Source: Escallonia rubra (taxonomy: Eukaryota; Streptophyta; Magnoliopsida; Escalloniales; Escalloniaceae). Taken from it: a DNA stretch of 64,000 nucleotides. The stretch lies in contig JAVXUO010002115.1 in NCBI GenBank assembly GCA_033065855.1, positions 186,001-250,000 of the forward strand, in the 5' to 3' direction. The notes beneath the pieces were generated by a model that was given only the letters and a program-made list of their open reading frames with translations, was not told where the DNA came from and searched no databases. Position numbers and translations under genes: made by a program. Shown piece after piece: positions 11,913 to 23,465 of the stretch (positions are counted from its first letter, which is position 1; each line of letters begins with the position of its first letter).

Positions 11913-12923
11913 GAAGTTTTAAAAACAGTCTTATTTTCAAAACTGAAGGGAAAAAGAAAAAAAAAAGCTAAAATGTCCGTTAAACGAGTTTTTTTTCTCT
12001 TCACTTTACAAAACTGGACGGAAAAAAAAAGTTATCAAAAGCTACCTAGTTTATCTCTTTTTTTGTGGATCGCGTAAAAAGTGGAACTTTATTGTTTTTG
12101 AAGGTATATCTCTTACTTGATGATATGTTAACTTTACTCATTTTTTACCATGTTTTTGTGGTTTTTTATAGGCCGCATAAGGTGCACCCGCAAATTTTAC
12201 CTGAAGAATGGTAACAACGAATTGTGCCTCTCAAAATGTAATAAAATGTACGAGGGGTGGATACCAATTTATCGTAACAACATTTGCATATGCTGTTTGA
12301 TGTTGGATCCACAAGTCGTTGCTTAAACTTTAGACAGAGTGGAAATATTGTGCTCTTGCGAGAGAAAAGCAAAGGGTGTTGCCTTCTCAGAAACCCCTTG
12401 TACCCCTAATCTGCAATAAATTTCTTGTGGGAAGTCACAAAATTGGGAGAGTTTTGTCTTATGAAATATGGCTTTAGTTGTATTCGTGTTTCTGTTTTTC
12501 GTTTCGTTCGTTGCCACTTTGAAGAATTCGACCGATTTCATAAACATTAGCCTGGAAAAGTTTTTTTTTTAACTGAAAGAAAAAAAAGAAAAAAAAAACC
12601 CCTTTGAAAGGGACCAACAAACCCCTAGAAACTAGATTAAGAACTATGTTGACAACATAAGTTATTTGTCAAAACCTGACTTAATCTCTCTCTGGCTGCT
12701 GTCGAGTCCAGCATTTTCAAGCCAAACAAAAGGTAGCGCAACAAAGAGTAAGGTGAGGTGCTCAAGAGATGATTGAAGGAGAACCAACCAGTTGCCAGTA
12801 TTCCACCACCAATTAAGTAAGGAACATCTAAGCTAATCACAATAACCCCAATTTTGACGGCCTAAATACTGTTTGGATTCATTATATGATGGTATTAAAT
12901 TTAGAGTTTGATAAAAATACAAA

Positions 12924-14094
12924 GGGATAATTACAGCATTATCCCTGATGTTAGGGTGAAATTACAGTCAAGGACACAATGTTTCAAAAGGTAACAATTT
13001 TATCCTTCCGTCATTGATCTGTTAAAAAAATATACGTATTTACTTATGTCATGAATACGTATTTTTTGAAGGCATTACTACCCTCATTTTGTATATGCCA
13101 TATCTCATTTCTAAATTAGGGTTTCAACCTAATTCTCCTTCGCTCCGGCGCTGCAATTTCCCTGGCAACCACTCACCCTCAAAGTCGGCAAGACATCCCA
13201 ACGTTCTCTCTCCTTCCCGACCTGAAATAGCCACCACCATCACTCCCCCAACGCCGCGGCCCCTTAACTCCCCCCACCCTGTCGCCACCCCTTCTCTCAC
13301 CCCCCGCCCCCTAAAAATCCTACTCAGCCGGCGGGACTAACCCGATGCCGCCTGCGGCGCACCGGAATGCTTCTCGATCCAAGAAACGAAGCAAAAGCCC
13401 TAATCGCGAGAGCCGAAATCCAAGGCCAAAATCCTCCACCGGCAGCCGCCCTGCACTGCATTTGGCGAAAATCCTCTGCCTCCGCCTCAAAGAATCGAGC
13501 ATCACCGGCGAGGGAGTGAACATAGCTTGGTGGTACTTGTCACAGGCAACCGCCGGCCACGTGCAAACCATAGATGACGTCGTCGCCATAATCCGTTATG
13601 TTTATATTTATGTACCATGTGTATTTGTAGCTACAACTACATAAGAACAAACAACAAGAAGAAGAAGTGCGGAAGAAATTATTCAGTGTGATTGGGATTG
13701 GGATGGGATTGGGATGCCATTTTTGTTATATGTTTGATTTTAGGTTTGAATATGAGATAAGGAGGCAAACAAGAGATTGAATCTACAGAAATTGTTTTCA
13801 TGTTTAATCTGTGGCAGTGATGGAGACTGGGTGTTGGATATTTGTGTAGTCCATACATTGTTTTGCCAATATCAGAACAATCACTTAATTGATTGCACAA
13901 AGAGAGAGAGAGAGAGAGAGAGATGGCATTTGAAGAATTATATCACTAATTGATGGGCATTATGGTCATTGCATATAAACCGTTATGTATTTTAGTATTT
14001 TCGTTTAGTCAACGGACATAAGTGTAATTTGTCCAAAGTAATGGACACGCCTGTAATTTCACCTTAACCTCAGGGATACTACTGTATTTATCCC
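12924..14094. mobile_element. Long-TIR element with GC-rich coding-like core (Mutator-like candidate)
   Basis: About 85 bases at the left end (GGGATAATTACAGCATTATC onward) pair with the reverse complement of the right end (GGGATAAATACAGTAGTATC onward), with stretches such as GGTGAAATTACAG identical. Long TIRs of this kind are typical of plant Mutator-like elements. The core at about 13140-13590 is far richer in G+C than the neighbourhood and holds two open frames (13089-13340 and 13345-13644) rich in Pro, Ser, Arg and Thr. No transposase is visible, so it would be non-autonomous and may have captured host sequence. No matching 9-bp flanks were found. Confidence 0.6.
13900..13922. repeat. (GA)n microsatellite
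   Basis: About eleven GA units inside the long-TIR element. Confidence 0.8.
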
Positions 14095-15414
14095 AAAACT
14101 GATCAAATCTATTTTTAAAAGCCAAAAAAAATAACGAGGATTGTAGAGTAATCACTTTTTCTAATCAAGTTTGACCAAGCAAAGTACCAAAATGCCCTAT
14201 TAATTACAAAGACATTTAACATCTTTTATTGAAACACTAAACTACTTGGTTATTATGCCGCAAAACTGGTTTCATTACATTTTATTCAAATATCATTCAT
14301 AACTTAAAGTTAAATTCGTTAAAAACATGTTAAAGCTGATTTCGAGAAGTGATTATGATTTAGTTTAAAATTTTATTTTCAAGAAGCAATGCAAAATCAG
14401 ACGCTAAATTGCATGTATGTGGCAACGGAAGAATATGTGGTCATTGGAGGGTCAAATATGGGAAGAGTTTTCCCTTTGATAAATGAAGAGGACTGCGCCA
14501 GAGTGGTCACTAGAACATGCATTACTAACACCTTTTAACTTTTGCAGACGAAAGAGTGTGAGTTTAGCGAAATAATGTGCATTTTTATTCTCTTATTTTT
14601 TCTTGAAAGATAAAGTGCAACTATCTAATAGTCCAATGCTAAGCAAAGTAGAGCGGCAGACGTAGCGGAAGTAATAATCAAGAGAATGATGTAACTAAGT
14701 AGTCTCACAACGCAAAATCTCAAAAATACGTGGGAGCTCGAGCATCCAAGAATATATATATTTAAAATATGCATACATCAGTAAACAAAAAAACATTAGT
14801 GACACACGTGTGTGCGCGTAAATGAAAAAACTTGAATAACTCTAAGCTGAACCCGACTCGACTCATTTACAATCCTCCTCCAATATGGTTCTTTAATTGC
14901 ACTAAAACAAAATACTTATCTAGATAAATGCAGAAAATCCATTACGGGATAAAAGTAGTAAAGAGTCCATTTAAATGAGCGTGATCACGACCTTCATCCT
15001 AAAGAATTTTAGTGTGACACAAGAAATTAGTCAATTTCATAAATAAAAAAATCCTAATTTGCGTAACTTTCTTCCAACCAGCAGTTTGTTCCAACAGTTA
15101 GGCGCTGACAATGATACTAAAATGGCCGAAGATCAAACCTCCAAGGCTAGACTATGATTGTACCAAACTTTAGACAATCACTTTTAAGTTGGAAAAGGGT
15201 GAAACTAATCATCATATGCAAGCCCAACAAGCTTCTCATTTCAAACAAGAAAATATGTAATTACTGATAGCAACATTTCCGAATTAAAAGCTACTCGTTG
15301 AGGCTCTTTAAGTTGGCCCAACTTTAATTTGCTTTTAGCTCATTTGCATTCATTTAATTGGAGAAGGGAGGGCAACTTCAAATCATCTAAACCATTTAAA
15401 GCGACTTTCAAGGT

Positions 15415-15829
15415 ATAGTCTTTCACTTGAAGCAACTTGACGCTCTAAACGTACGAATAAAAAAAAGATAAGAGAAAATAAAAAGGGATATCAGTAAGGG
15501 CTCAGATTTGACAGCGAGCTAACGTTGCCGAACGATAAGAATTGTTAAACTCCCTTATAGTTTTTTGTTCTTTTCTTGCGTACAATTAACATGTACAAAG
15601 TGGAATCGACTAGGTAAAGATATAGTCTTTCACTTGAAGTAGCTTAACGTTCTAAACATACGAACAAAAAGAAGATAAGAGAAAATAAGAAGGGATATCA
15701 GCAAGGGCTCAGATTTGACAGCGAGCTAACGTTGCTGAACGATAAGAATTGTTAAAAAAGTTCACTTATTATTTTTTGTTCTTTTCTTGTTTACAATTAA
15801 CATGTACAAAGTGGAATCAACTAGATAAA
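15415..15829 (+). repeat. Local direct duplication, two units of about 207 bases
   Basis: ATAGTCTTTCACTTGAAG starts at 15415 and again at 15622; both units run through CAGATTTGACAGCGAGCTAA and AACATGTACAAAGTGGAATC. A third, weaker start follows at about 15826. Unit A has a single related copy near 7040-7160, so this happened after the larger duplication. Confidence 0.8.
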
Positions 15830-15989
15830 TATATAATTTGACTTCATGTGGCTTCAAATCTAAGAAGGTTAGGATGAAATTAGGGCTTGAGGAGGAAAGA
15901 TGTTGGGATGCTCTTATTGGCTTTCATCCATTCATAACTTTGAATTTCCCCTTAATATGGTAATTTCCCAAACAGCCCATCAAAACAAA

Positions 15990-17187
15990 TAAATATCCTT
16001 TCACCACTTTTCTACTCTACCATTTTTCTTCACTTCACTATTTTGTATTCAGTCCTCTCTGTTTCTTCAGCGGCTCTACCTCTGCCTATTGGCTTAGCCC
16101 TTCAACCTCCAATGGAACATATTAATCCCCTCAAACCCCAATCTGTATCTTAAATCTTTCGTTTCTTTGTCTTGTTTTCTGATCTGGGTCTGCTTTATGT
16201 TCACACCCAGATCAAACTTTTAACCACCTGTTCTACTCATCTGTGGCACTGCTTCTACCTATATAATACCTATTGACAAGCAGGAATCCACCTGATTCAT
16301 GGATTTTGAGTAGTTTCTTGATTGTTATGATCAGATTCTTGGAAATGGGTTTTGAGCAAATGGGGGCTTAAGCTTCGTTTGGTATGTATTTCTCACTCTC
16401 TCTCCCTCTCCCTTAAGCATGATACACAAAAGCTTTATATTGAATGATTATATGGATTTGCGAGAATATATAGGTTACTTTGTTTTGTTCACTTCAAGAA
16501 TTCATGTTTTATAGACTTATTTACTTTTTTGTTAGTGTTTATGAGTGTGTTTAGCTTGATCTTCCTTTATTGAGTGGTTTGATATTGATAGTAAGCCAAT
16601 ATTTGATTCTGGGTTTATGAGTTATCACATAGATGGGGTTTCTAGGATATAGATTCTTGTCTTCTAAGAGTATGATTCTGGTTTGTCAGGAAATTTCTCG
16701 CTCGGTATGTGGTGGAGATGCCCTTCCTTTAGGGCTTATATATGATGTCATTCATGCAAAGGTTTCAGTTTCTAGGGTCTGTCCTGTCTCCCAATGAATT
16801 AGAGTAAGGTAAATTATATTTGTATGTATGTGATAAAAAACGGTTGTTTGGTTTGTTTCGTTCATGGTTCCTTTTCCTTATTGGTAAGTCCTGAGGACAT
16901 TGCCCACTTGTTAAAGTTGGTGTTTTGGTTACTTGTCTGATCCCTATCTAATGTTTTATTTCATTTATGCTTTTGTGAGATGCTTGTCATGATCTGCACT
17001 ACCATCTTTGGTTAGTAAAATGGTTTGTTTCATGTTTGTCTCTTTATAGTACTTGCAGTTCATCTTGTGGGTTTTTAAATGAAATGCATGGAGCAATTTA
17101 ATATCAAGTGTAACTCCTTTGGTTTTATTTACGCGGTGTTGCAGAATCTTTATCACTCGTTTGAGTTGTTGCCTTACGAAGCGGACC
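15990..17187 (+). promoter_or_regulatory. Promoter, 5' UTR and UTR intron of the AT-hook gene (approximate)
   Basis: A pyrimidine-rich leader of plant-UTR type covers about 16020-16381. A donor (TTTG then GTATGTATTTCT) at 16382 and an acceptor (GTGTTGCAG) ending at 17144 bound a probable 763-base intron, after which the start codon follows at 17188. The transcription start is not determined. Confidence 0.5.
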
Positions 17188-17607
17188 ATGGGTAGGGGTA
17201 GAGGAAAAGGTAAGAAACAAACTCTTATTGCTTCTCGGGAGGACAATGGAAGTGGTGAGGAGGAAAAGATACCAATCAAGAGACGAGGGAGGCCACAAAA
17301 AACATTGAAGGATGAAATTGAGGAAGAAGAGGCTGAAAAGATAGAAGAGGAAGAGGAAAAAGAGGGTGGAAACACTAAAAGTTCTGGATCGAACAAAGCT
17401 ATGAAAAGTGAAGGTGCTGTGGAAAATGGCAGGAAGAGGAAAAGGTCTTCAGAGGTCAACAAAAACCCCGAATCTGTCAAGGAGGAAAATGGCGTGGGAA
17501 CCAAAACTACAAATGGTTCAATCAAGTCTGTCGGGTTCAGACAAAATGGGAGCAGGCGAAAGAACAAACCTCGGCGAGCTGCCGAAGTTGGAGTTGAGTG
17601 CAGATGA
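17188..17607 (+). CDS. Small AT-hook nuclear protein
   Basis: The chosen start at 17188 (MGRGRGKGKKQ) follows a probable UTR intron; the frame opens a little earlier at 17119, but that part would lie across the acceptor site. The product has 139 residues. An AT-hook core, KRRGRPQK, is at about residues 31-38, followed by an acidic Glu-rich segment (about 42-62), a Lys/Arg cluster (GRKRKRSS) and a conserved-looking basic tail, GFRQNGSRRKNKPRRAAE. AT-hooks bind the minor groove of AT-rich DNA, so a nuclear, chromatin-linked role is likely. It resembles the conserved plant family that includes an Arabidopsis AT-hook protein (At1g48610, from memory); the exact function is not known to me. The coding part appears to be one exon. 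Confidence 0.75.
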   Translation: MGRGRGKGKKQTLIASREDNGSGEEEKIPIKRRGRPQKTLKDEIEEEEAEKIEEEEEKEGGNTKSSGSNKAMKSEGAVENGRKRKRSSEVNKNPESVKEENGVGTKTTNGSIKSVGFRQNGSRRKNKPRRAAEVGVECR

Positions 17608-20100
17608 ATTTGGGTTAGCTGAGGCGTTGCCGCTTCATATATGTTTCTTTTCTCCATGTCTTTATTTTGGTAACACAACCTTCCATTTTGTTCCAAACAG
17701 TTATTTTCTATCGAGAATTTTTGCAGTAGGCTTAGGATGTTGAAACAACTGATATGTCATCTACTTTCTTTTGTTATGCATTTAATCATGCTTAACTAGA
17801 AGCTTCCGTTCCTCTACCTGGCCAAATTTAAATTTTCAATGGTGTTGCCAATCATATTAATTGCCTGCTCTATACTTGAGTGCCCCCAGTAATTTTGTAT
17901 GATGTAGCAAACAACGATGGTTTATACAATCTAGTCAGTTGGTAAGTTAGGATCAGGCTCAGGAGAGAGTTCTAATGTACGTAAGGTCAATTGAAGTCAA
18001 ATCTAAAAGAAAGGATGCTATAGTGGTTACTGAAGAAAGTTTTTATGATCCGAGCAGAGATTGTGGTCGTCGGATATTGCTTTGGTACCATTGAATGGAT
18101 GTCTGGATGAAGACATGTTCACTAGCAGAAGCTTTTTGCACATTAATGGACTCAGGATGATCTAGTATATTGTATGAGATTCCAGGTCATGGGGACACCA
18201 TATTATTCTGTCTACTAATTCAGTAGATAATCTAAGTCATGTTGCATTGTACGCGAGGTGGAAGTTCTTAGTCCGTTAAAGGAGATAGTAGATACGTTCT
18301 CTGAAGGTTGGTTAGGCATGGCTACATATTCTCATGGAAAACTAGGAGAAATCTGTATGTAGAGTTTGAAATATGTTCCATATAAACATTAGTTTGCCAC
18401 ATCGTACCTTGAAGCACCTGCACTTTTACAGTAAGTTCCAACTAACCTTAGTCTGCTGCTGGTGAGGTGGCAAGTTAATCTCGGGTCAATCAAGAATCCC
18501 TGGTGAGACTTCATGACCCCTAGCCTATGCTACCCATGGTCACTACAGTTTGGTTCTTGGTTTGAGTTAAATGGTTAGCGATCAGGTTTAGTTATGACTT
18601 ATCGAAGCACTAAGCAGTAGTACAGTTTATAACTGATGGTGAGCAACTTTGTTCAAGTTGTTAGGCAGTTTATATGCTTTCGATGGTACAGTTAAGATAA
18701 TGCTTGTTCATTCACTGCTGGTTGTATCCTGAGAGTCAAGAGGCACTGCAGCTAGCTGTTGTCTTGCTTTGGCTGTGTATGGACATTGGAGAAAGCAACA
18801 AGTAGGGTATGATCTAATGTTAGTTAGGTTTTTTCTACAGCATTCTGTTCTGGTATGTTTTAGATAGACGGATGCACATGACTGAGGATCAAAGGTGCTT
18901 CAGTTCTGTCTTCCACTTCTGAGAGGGGAATAAAGTTGTAGATGGAACGCCGAAGTATTGCTGATTTCAGGGAAGTTAGGATCGTTATTTGGAGTGAAAG
19001 GTCTTCTCGCGGTATAGGTAAGGTTAGTGATTCTAATTTGGACTAGATGGAGAATCAGAGTGATGTAATTATATACACCAAAGTTTATGAGCATGGCAAT
19101 TTTGATATTAGGCCGCAAGTGCTAGTTCTCGATCACAATTCTAGAGGGTGTTTTCAGATTTAAATGCTCACATCTTAAGACAATTAGTTCAGTACATTGA
19201 CTTTTGGACAGGAGGGCTTGCCAGATAGCATTTACCCCAAGTTAGTCCCCAACAAGCCGCATATGCCAAGTGTCACACCAAAGTAAATTTGCAGACATGG
19301 CATAGATTGACTTGAAAAAGATGGCTCTGTGACAGGTTCATGCTTTCTTTCCCCTCATAAAGCCCTATTAAACTGATAGGAGATCCCATACATGACAGTT
19401 GACGCATCTTTGCTGAAATCGCTGGGCGACAAAGATCAATGGACAAAATTATACAGTATCATTTTGTGATTATTGTGCAAGTCTGGGACAGGTACTTCGT
19501 CACATATTGGCAGCAGGTCTAAATTGTTGGGACAATGTTTCTTGACATCGGCCGTTTATGTAAATTCAGCTTTTTATCGGTCCTTTTACTCTTGAACTTC
19601 TCTCTCTCTCTCTCATTCGCCTGGTTTGGCTTGACTGAGTGTGCAATGGGTTGTCTAGTTATCTTGTTGTACTGGTCCAACTAGGGCAGAACTTCAAATA
19701 ATTGAAGAACTCGCTTTGTTCGTGATTTCAACTCAAGAAACAAAACTAAACGATGACCCTTCAATGCTTCAGGAGTAGTAAAACAGGGGTTCAGTGTTCA
19801 GTCAGCTCTTGGGCATTTCTGATATGTTGTACGCTAAACGCTTAGCTTTCTGCTTATGTTTGCGCATATATCTGTAATGGAATTTTTTTCCTTTGAAGCC
19901 TCCCTTTCCGTTTCCTCTCTTTCTTGGTAAGCTTGTTCATTGGAGTCACAGATACTTTATGTCTTCCCTTTTTTTAGTTGCTAGCAGCTTTCTCTTTTAA
20001 GTTCTTCAGAGAGCTGGAAGGTGAAGGAAGAGGCAAAAGGACTAATAACCCTTCAGGCAAAACTAGAAACCAGACCAACCCCCCAAAGCCACCCAAATGT
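17608..20100. other. Region downstream of the AT-hook gene, nothing coding recognised
   Basis: The first few hundred bases are probably the 3' UTR. The rest looks like moderately complex unique sequence without a family pattern in any frame; it could hold alternative 3' ends or a non-coding transcript, but nothing shows this directly. Confidence 0.4.
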
Positions 20101-20579
20101 AAGGTAGGCTCACAAGGATAAAGATATTGACAACTTCTTTGGGTTTTGGGATTCAAAAGGGTGAAGCTTATTTCCATCTCTTTGTTTGTTGCTAAAATGT
20201 TACTAATTGTCACTGATATGTTTTTTTCTTTTTTTTGGGTGGCGGAATGGAGGAAAAGCATATTAAATAGCTGTAGTCCACAAAACATTTCACCCTATCA
20301 TCGTAAGCAAAAAGTCCAAATACTCAAATGGGGATCCGCTAGGTTACATTCCACTTTCTCATCGCAAGCAAAAAACCCAAAATACTCAAAATTAAAAATA
20401 AAAAAAAAGGGAACCACTACCGCTACATCAATTCAATTTTAGAAAAAATTATACGCGTGTCTATTAATTTAAACAAAGAACACTGATGTTTGTTAATCAA
20501 ACGAAATCATGCAATACATGGCGAATTTTCATAAAAGGGCTGGCTATATTGACCATGACTTGGAACGTAAATTCTTGAA

Positions 20580-21520
20580 ATATCATCCCTTATCTCTTCC
20601 CTCTCTTCGTCAACAATGTCGTCGCAGCATCACCGCGCCTAGCGCAACCATCGTCAACCTCAACCACCCATCGGCGGCAGCACCACCGCGGCCTGCACGT
20701 TCTTTGTTCGCCTTCACTCCCTAGTAATACTCCCAACATCACCGCCGCCGCCCACCATCAGTTGCCCCACTCAACCATCTGGTCAGATCCGAACCAAAAC
20801 CGCTCCAAGCTTGCTGCCACCACCTTTCAAAGCCGCCGCCACCATCGCCTCCTAACCAGTGACACTGCCACCACCTCTCCAAACTCCGGGACCGCAGCCC
20901 ACAACCACCATCACGACTACCCCTCAACCATAACCTACCGAACCCAAATTCTTCCGTCATAACGCAAGTGGTGGTGGGCAGCAGTAGCGGTGAGCCATCT
21001 CCAACAATACGACGGCACCACCGTTGACAACTAGCTCAGCACCCCAAAACCACCTCAACACTACGAAGCCTAATCAACCATCCAAACCAATCACCGCCAA
21101 CTCTACCTCATCCTTCACTGCCGACTGACACACACCCATTTCTTCCTCAATCACTTCCATTCCTCCTTCATACACTTACATTCATAATCACAGCGGACCA
21201 CCGATCCCAGAAGCCATTGCACACACACATACACAATCACAATCACCTCGTCAACCGCTCAAGTTCACACCGCCACCAAGATCTTCCACCGCCGCCAGCA
21301 GTTCATGCCGCCGCCACCTTGCATCCGTTGCAAAGCATAGATCTACCGCGAGAACCCATACCTTGTTAATGAATCCGTCAACCACCATCTTCCCCTACCC
21401 AACCCACTGTGTCTTGGCGATGGCTCACGGCGGTGGCTTGCGGCGATGGTTCTGTGTCTCCAATGCTGCCGCGATGGCTCGCGGTTTCTGGTACCGCGGC
21501 TCCAACTTTTGCTACTCTCA
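20580..21520. repeat. C-rich, Ser/Pro/Thr/His-coding low-complexity block
   Basis: The block is rich in CCACC, CCGCC and CATC words, with short open frames on both strands (for example 20739-20960 and 21343-21537) that have only low-complexity content. The composition resembles the core of the long-TIR element at 12924-14094. The right flank (about 21640-21790) has features seen in Mutator-like ends (CAGTATAGAAATTTTAAAAC, GATTGATACC), but a paired left end was not found. Confidence 0.45.
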
Positions 21521-21799
21521 GTACTCTGGTTGTTCAATTTGATTTATGGCGATGAATGATTGTTGGCAATGGATTGAGGAAGGGATAGGGTCGGGGTTGA
21601 AGGGCAGCGGTCTGAAAATTAGGTAATTAAAAATTAGGATTTCAAAATGTATTTGGGCAGTATAGAAATTTTAAAACTGCTCATATTCACGTCGTCACCA
21701 AAAGAGTGCACTGTTTTAACGGTTCAACGATGGATGGACGTGATTGATACCTTTTCAGAATTCTTGGTCATGATCTGATATCTTTTTAAATTTTGTGAC

Positions 21800-23180
21800 A
21801 TTGAATTTAATCTTATCCTGATCTCACGTACCCGGGTATCAACCCTCGTGCTTTTTAATCCTTCTTTTGAGCTCGATTATCCTTAACTTAGGGTGATGCA
21901 TAGCGATGGCTTCTTCGGTGTCTTGTTACTTGCAATTTGTTTCTTTTTGTCCATTAAAGGTTAATTGCGTTCGAACTCGAGCTACACAAAAAGAAGGGAT
22001 AGGACTTAACTTAACCCTGCCTAGCTAGACCCAGGGTTAAAAGTTATTTAATAAGAGGTTCATATCCACGCCCTTTTCATTGTAATTCCACCACTTCATA
22101 AGCTTTTCTCTTTATTAGTTAAAGGCATTCAAGAAGATCAAATCGTTGCACTTTAGCAATAATTAGTAATGAAAAAGGTTTGATATGGTTTGAAGTTGGT
22201 ACTAGAGGGCAACAAATTAAAAGCATAAAAGAGTAAAAGTTGAAATCTTTTTCTCGATTCCACCTAAATCTAAATAAAAAGCAACAAGATTGCTGCAAGA
22301 GATCCTTCGTGGGTTTCATGGGGGACCCTGTTTGGACAGTGATCTTGTTGTACATTACTTCCTGGAAACCCTAAATTTGGCCACTCTGAAGACACAATTT
22401 GTTGTTGCCATGAGAGAAAAGTTGGCTGTGCAAAGGAAAGACCTCCATTTCTGTAGTAAATGTTTGTCAGTTTCATGGACCGCTATTTGAAAAGTTTCTT
22501 TGATGGGATAGCAGTATGCGACCTGACTCACGATCATGGCTCCTGTACTATACTCTGGCTTTTACCTTTCCCCATCATATTCAACTTTTTACTTAAAGAA
22601 AAGCTTGGGAAAACTGCTACCAACCTTTCAAAGGTTTCTACTTCTGTGGCTATAGGTTTTCACTTTTACCCGATCTAGACTTCTTGGTTGTGATAGCATG
22701 TTTGGGATGGTGCGCCATCCTCTTCGGTTTGGTTCTATCAAACCAGACTCAGTAGAGTCTTTCAGTGGCATGTTCGGAGTGGCAAAGGGCTCGGAGGAAA
22801 ATTCTCAAAATCTCGAGTTTAAATCCTCGGACCTATACTGATGGAACATATAAATTATAATTTTGATTATTCTAAAAAAATTTAAAAAAACTCCCACTTA
22901 AGCCAAACCAATGTTTGCTTTTTTATTATTTTCCCTCCCAAAGCAAATTTCATTATATAACATTACCCATTACAACCTATGATGATACCCGAACGAGTAT
23001 TTCTGGAACAACTAAGACAATGCACCAAAACAGATAGTCCTGAAAAGTGGCCAACATGACCTTGGAGGAAAGCAAAGGAAATATAAGGGCTACCCGTATT
23101 TGGGATTACCAAATTAAGGGGAAGACATAACGGACTGTATCAGATCCCTAGCTCATCCTACTGAAACAAGGGCGAGAGCG
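21800..23180. other. Gene-poor region
   Basis: Short open frames at 22119-22678 overlap on both strands and show no family pattern. A short Pol III B-box-like word near 22815 was not enough to call a SINE. Confidence 0.4.
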
Positions 23181-23184
23181 AGCA

Positions 23185-23465
23185 ATGGGCCCCTTCTTTT
23201 GGCGGTTTACAGTACCGCCATGGCTTGCATCGGCCGCCAACAACCGCAAGAAATGGTCGCTGGCGGTGGCTACCGACCGCCGGTGGACAGTGGCTGCCGA
23301 CGGTGGAATGGTGGTGGTTGTTTCAAAATTAAAACCGAAACTCGTTTTTGGAGTTTTCAAAAACAGTCATGAATCATGATTTAAAAACTGATTTTTTGAA
23401 CTGAAGAAAAAAAAATGAAAAACTATCCGCCAAACGCGCTTATTTCTTTCGATTTACAAAACCTA
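23185..23465. mobile_element. Partial Harbinger-like MITE
   Basis: The right half (GTTTTCAAAAACAGTCAT, then AAAAACTGATTTTTTGAACTGAAG, then CCGCCAAACGCGC and GATTTACAAAACC) matches the family member at 62499-62852; a GGTGG-rich core precedes it. The left half is missing or unrecognisable. Confidence 0.55.

Larger units (their letters stand above)
10480..12040. mobile_element. Harbinger-like MITE family member (outer), interrupted by a second copy
   Basis: The left half (GAAATCACTTGCAGTTTT, then AAAATAAATGGGTGTTTGATT) and the right half (AAAAACAGTCTTATTTTCAAAACTG to ACTTTACAAAACTGG) match the two halves of the complete element at 62499-62852. Between them are a GC-rich core with tandem repeats and a nested element at 11470-11912. 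The termini are worn and I see no target duplication. Confidence 0.55.
9879..12326 (+). pseudogene. Duplicate cysteine-rich peptide gene, broken
   Basis: Exon 1 is recognisable at 9879-9949 and exon 2 at 12172-12326. Exon 2 is still open and keeps all six cysteines with shorter spacings (C-x13-C-x3-C-x15-C-x-C-C) and the same LCLSKCN, EGW, YRNN and LDPQV words as the intact gene. The signal-peptide exon is no longer in frame with it, about one break in all, so a secreted product from the old start is not expected. The intron has grown to 2.2 kb by insertion of MITEs and a GC-rich minisatellite. TATA box, splice sites and poly(A) signal are still present, so loss of function may be fairly young. 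Confidence 0.65.
7171..15545 (+). repeat. Tandem duplication, unit B (expanded to about 8.4 kb)
   Basis: Second copy of the 3813-7170 segment, in direct orientation and adjoining it. It is about 5 kb longer because it took up a foldback-like element (8531-9717), Harbinger-like elements inside the peptide-gene intron (about 10480-12040) and a long-TIR element (12924-14094), none of which occurs in unit A. Additional unmatched sequence lies at about 7440-7970 and 14100-14610. Confidence 0.8.

Noticed and set aside
16965-17696. 243-residue minus-strand open frame
   Set aside because: It is antisense to the AT-hook gene; its Ser/Phe/Leu runs mirror the Glu/Lys codons of the real gene.
22760-22860. 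SINE-like stretch with a B-box-like word
   Set aside because: Only one weak box and no element borders.
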